Shown here: positions 63,600 to 64,000 of the stretch, in pieces
How positions within the stretch are numbered: the stretch's first letter is position 1
Layout: each line of letters begins with the position of its first letter
Source of the DNA: Monomorium pharaonis
Lineage: Eukaryota > Arthropoda > Insecta > Hymenoptera > Formicidae
Direction: 5' to 3'
Length of the DNA: 64,000 bases
Assembly: GCF_013373865.1 (NCBI RefSeq)
Contig: NC_050473.1
Span: forward strand, 8,443,710 to 8,507,709
Position numbers and translations under genes: made by a program
Notes under the pieces: generated by a model
Told to the model about the DNA's origin: nothing
What the model saw: the letters and a program-made list of their open reading frames with translations, nothing else
Databases searched by the model: none

Positions 63600-64000
63600 T
63601 TAATAATATTACCTTCTCCATTTAACTTTCACATCTCTAAAAAATATTTTTATAGTTGTTAATTTTAAAAAAATTATAAATAAATGGTATAATTTTTTAA
63701 CGACCATTAATATTATAAATTAAATGTTATAAGTAATTACAGACGATAAAATTAGAGTAATGCATTCAAAATCGAAATTAGTATTATTCAATAAAAGACA
63801 ATAAATAGACTAATTTCAGTATTTGTAACCATATTAATCATTGATATATACATTATTTCTCAGTGATAGTACTGATTCTGGTTAGAAAAAGTACATCACC
63901 TCTAAAACTGTCGATTGCAGTTATAAATATAACAAATTTCACTAATTTAAATTTAGAAAATTATTATAAAAGAACAATTTTAAATATTTATGACATTTAA
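63600..64000. other. AT-rich 3' flank of the odorant receptor gene
   Basis: Nothing recognisable was found; no start of a neighbouring receptor gene is visible before the window ends. Confidence 0.5.

Overview
The window is eukaryotic nuclear DNA from an insect, most likely a hymenopteran and plausibly an ant. The evidence is a complete insect odorant receptor gene (7tm_6 family) with six exons, a chitin-binding (Rebers-Riddiford) cuticular protein gene with a tiny first coding exon, AT-rich DNA broken by short GC-rich islands, and many long (GA)n, (GT)n and (CG)n microsatellites. Nothing prokaryotic or viral is seen: no operons, CRISPR array, tRNA or rRNA gene. The species call is inference; the gene families are read directly from spliced translations.

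Layout. 1-7.3 kb: gene-free AT-rich DNA with GA microsatellites, a 138-bp foldback element (3038-3175) flanked by a CTAAA duplication, and an old tandem repeat (about 6990-7300). 7.38-17.87 kb: an unbroken satellite array of about 64 copies of a 164-bp monomer. It has nested higher-order structure: trimers of 493 bp, tetramers of about 656 bp and a dodecamer of 1967 bp. Its left edge is sharp and its right edge decays. 17.9-30.6 kb: non-coding DNA with a duplicated module, GC-rich islands with exon-like splice donors, and a second, diverged tandem repeat of about 168 bp (26122-26620).

30.6-34.7 kb: the cuticular protein gene on the + strand. It has a TATA box at 30604, a 4-codon first exon, and two further exons giving a 136-residue secreted RR-2-like protein. 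34.7-51 kb: mainly non-coding DNA with microsatellites, a 10-bp minisatellite, a foldback element of about 240 bp (43290-43532), a short inverted-repeat element (46033-46178) and one exon-like segment on the minus strand (46345-46495). 51.0-55.6 kb: a small gene for a 62-residue (or alternatively 73-residue) protein with a signal peptide and one membrane segment, preceded by a GATA-motif cluster. 58.4-58.8 kb: an inverted-repeat element with a perfect 31-bp internal hairpin.

59.3-63.4 kb: a full-length odorant receptor of 387 residues. Its last intron holds a 548-bp element with long terminal inverted repeats and a TA target duplication, probably a non-autonomous mariner-like element. The three genes are unrelated in function and are not co-regulated in any way the sequence shows. 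The most unusual structure is the satellite array with mixed higher-order periods. The least recognised gene is the small membrane protein at 51.0 kb.
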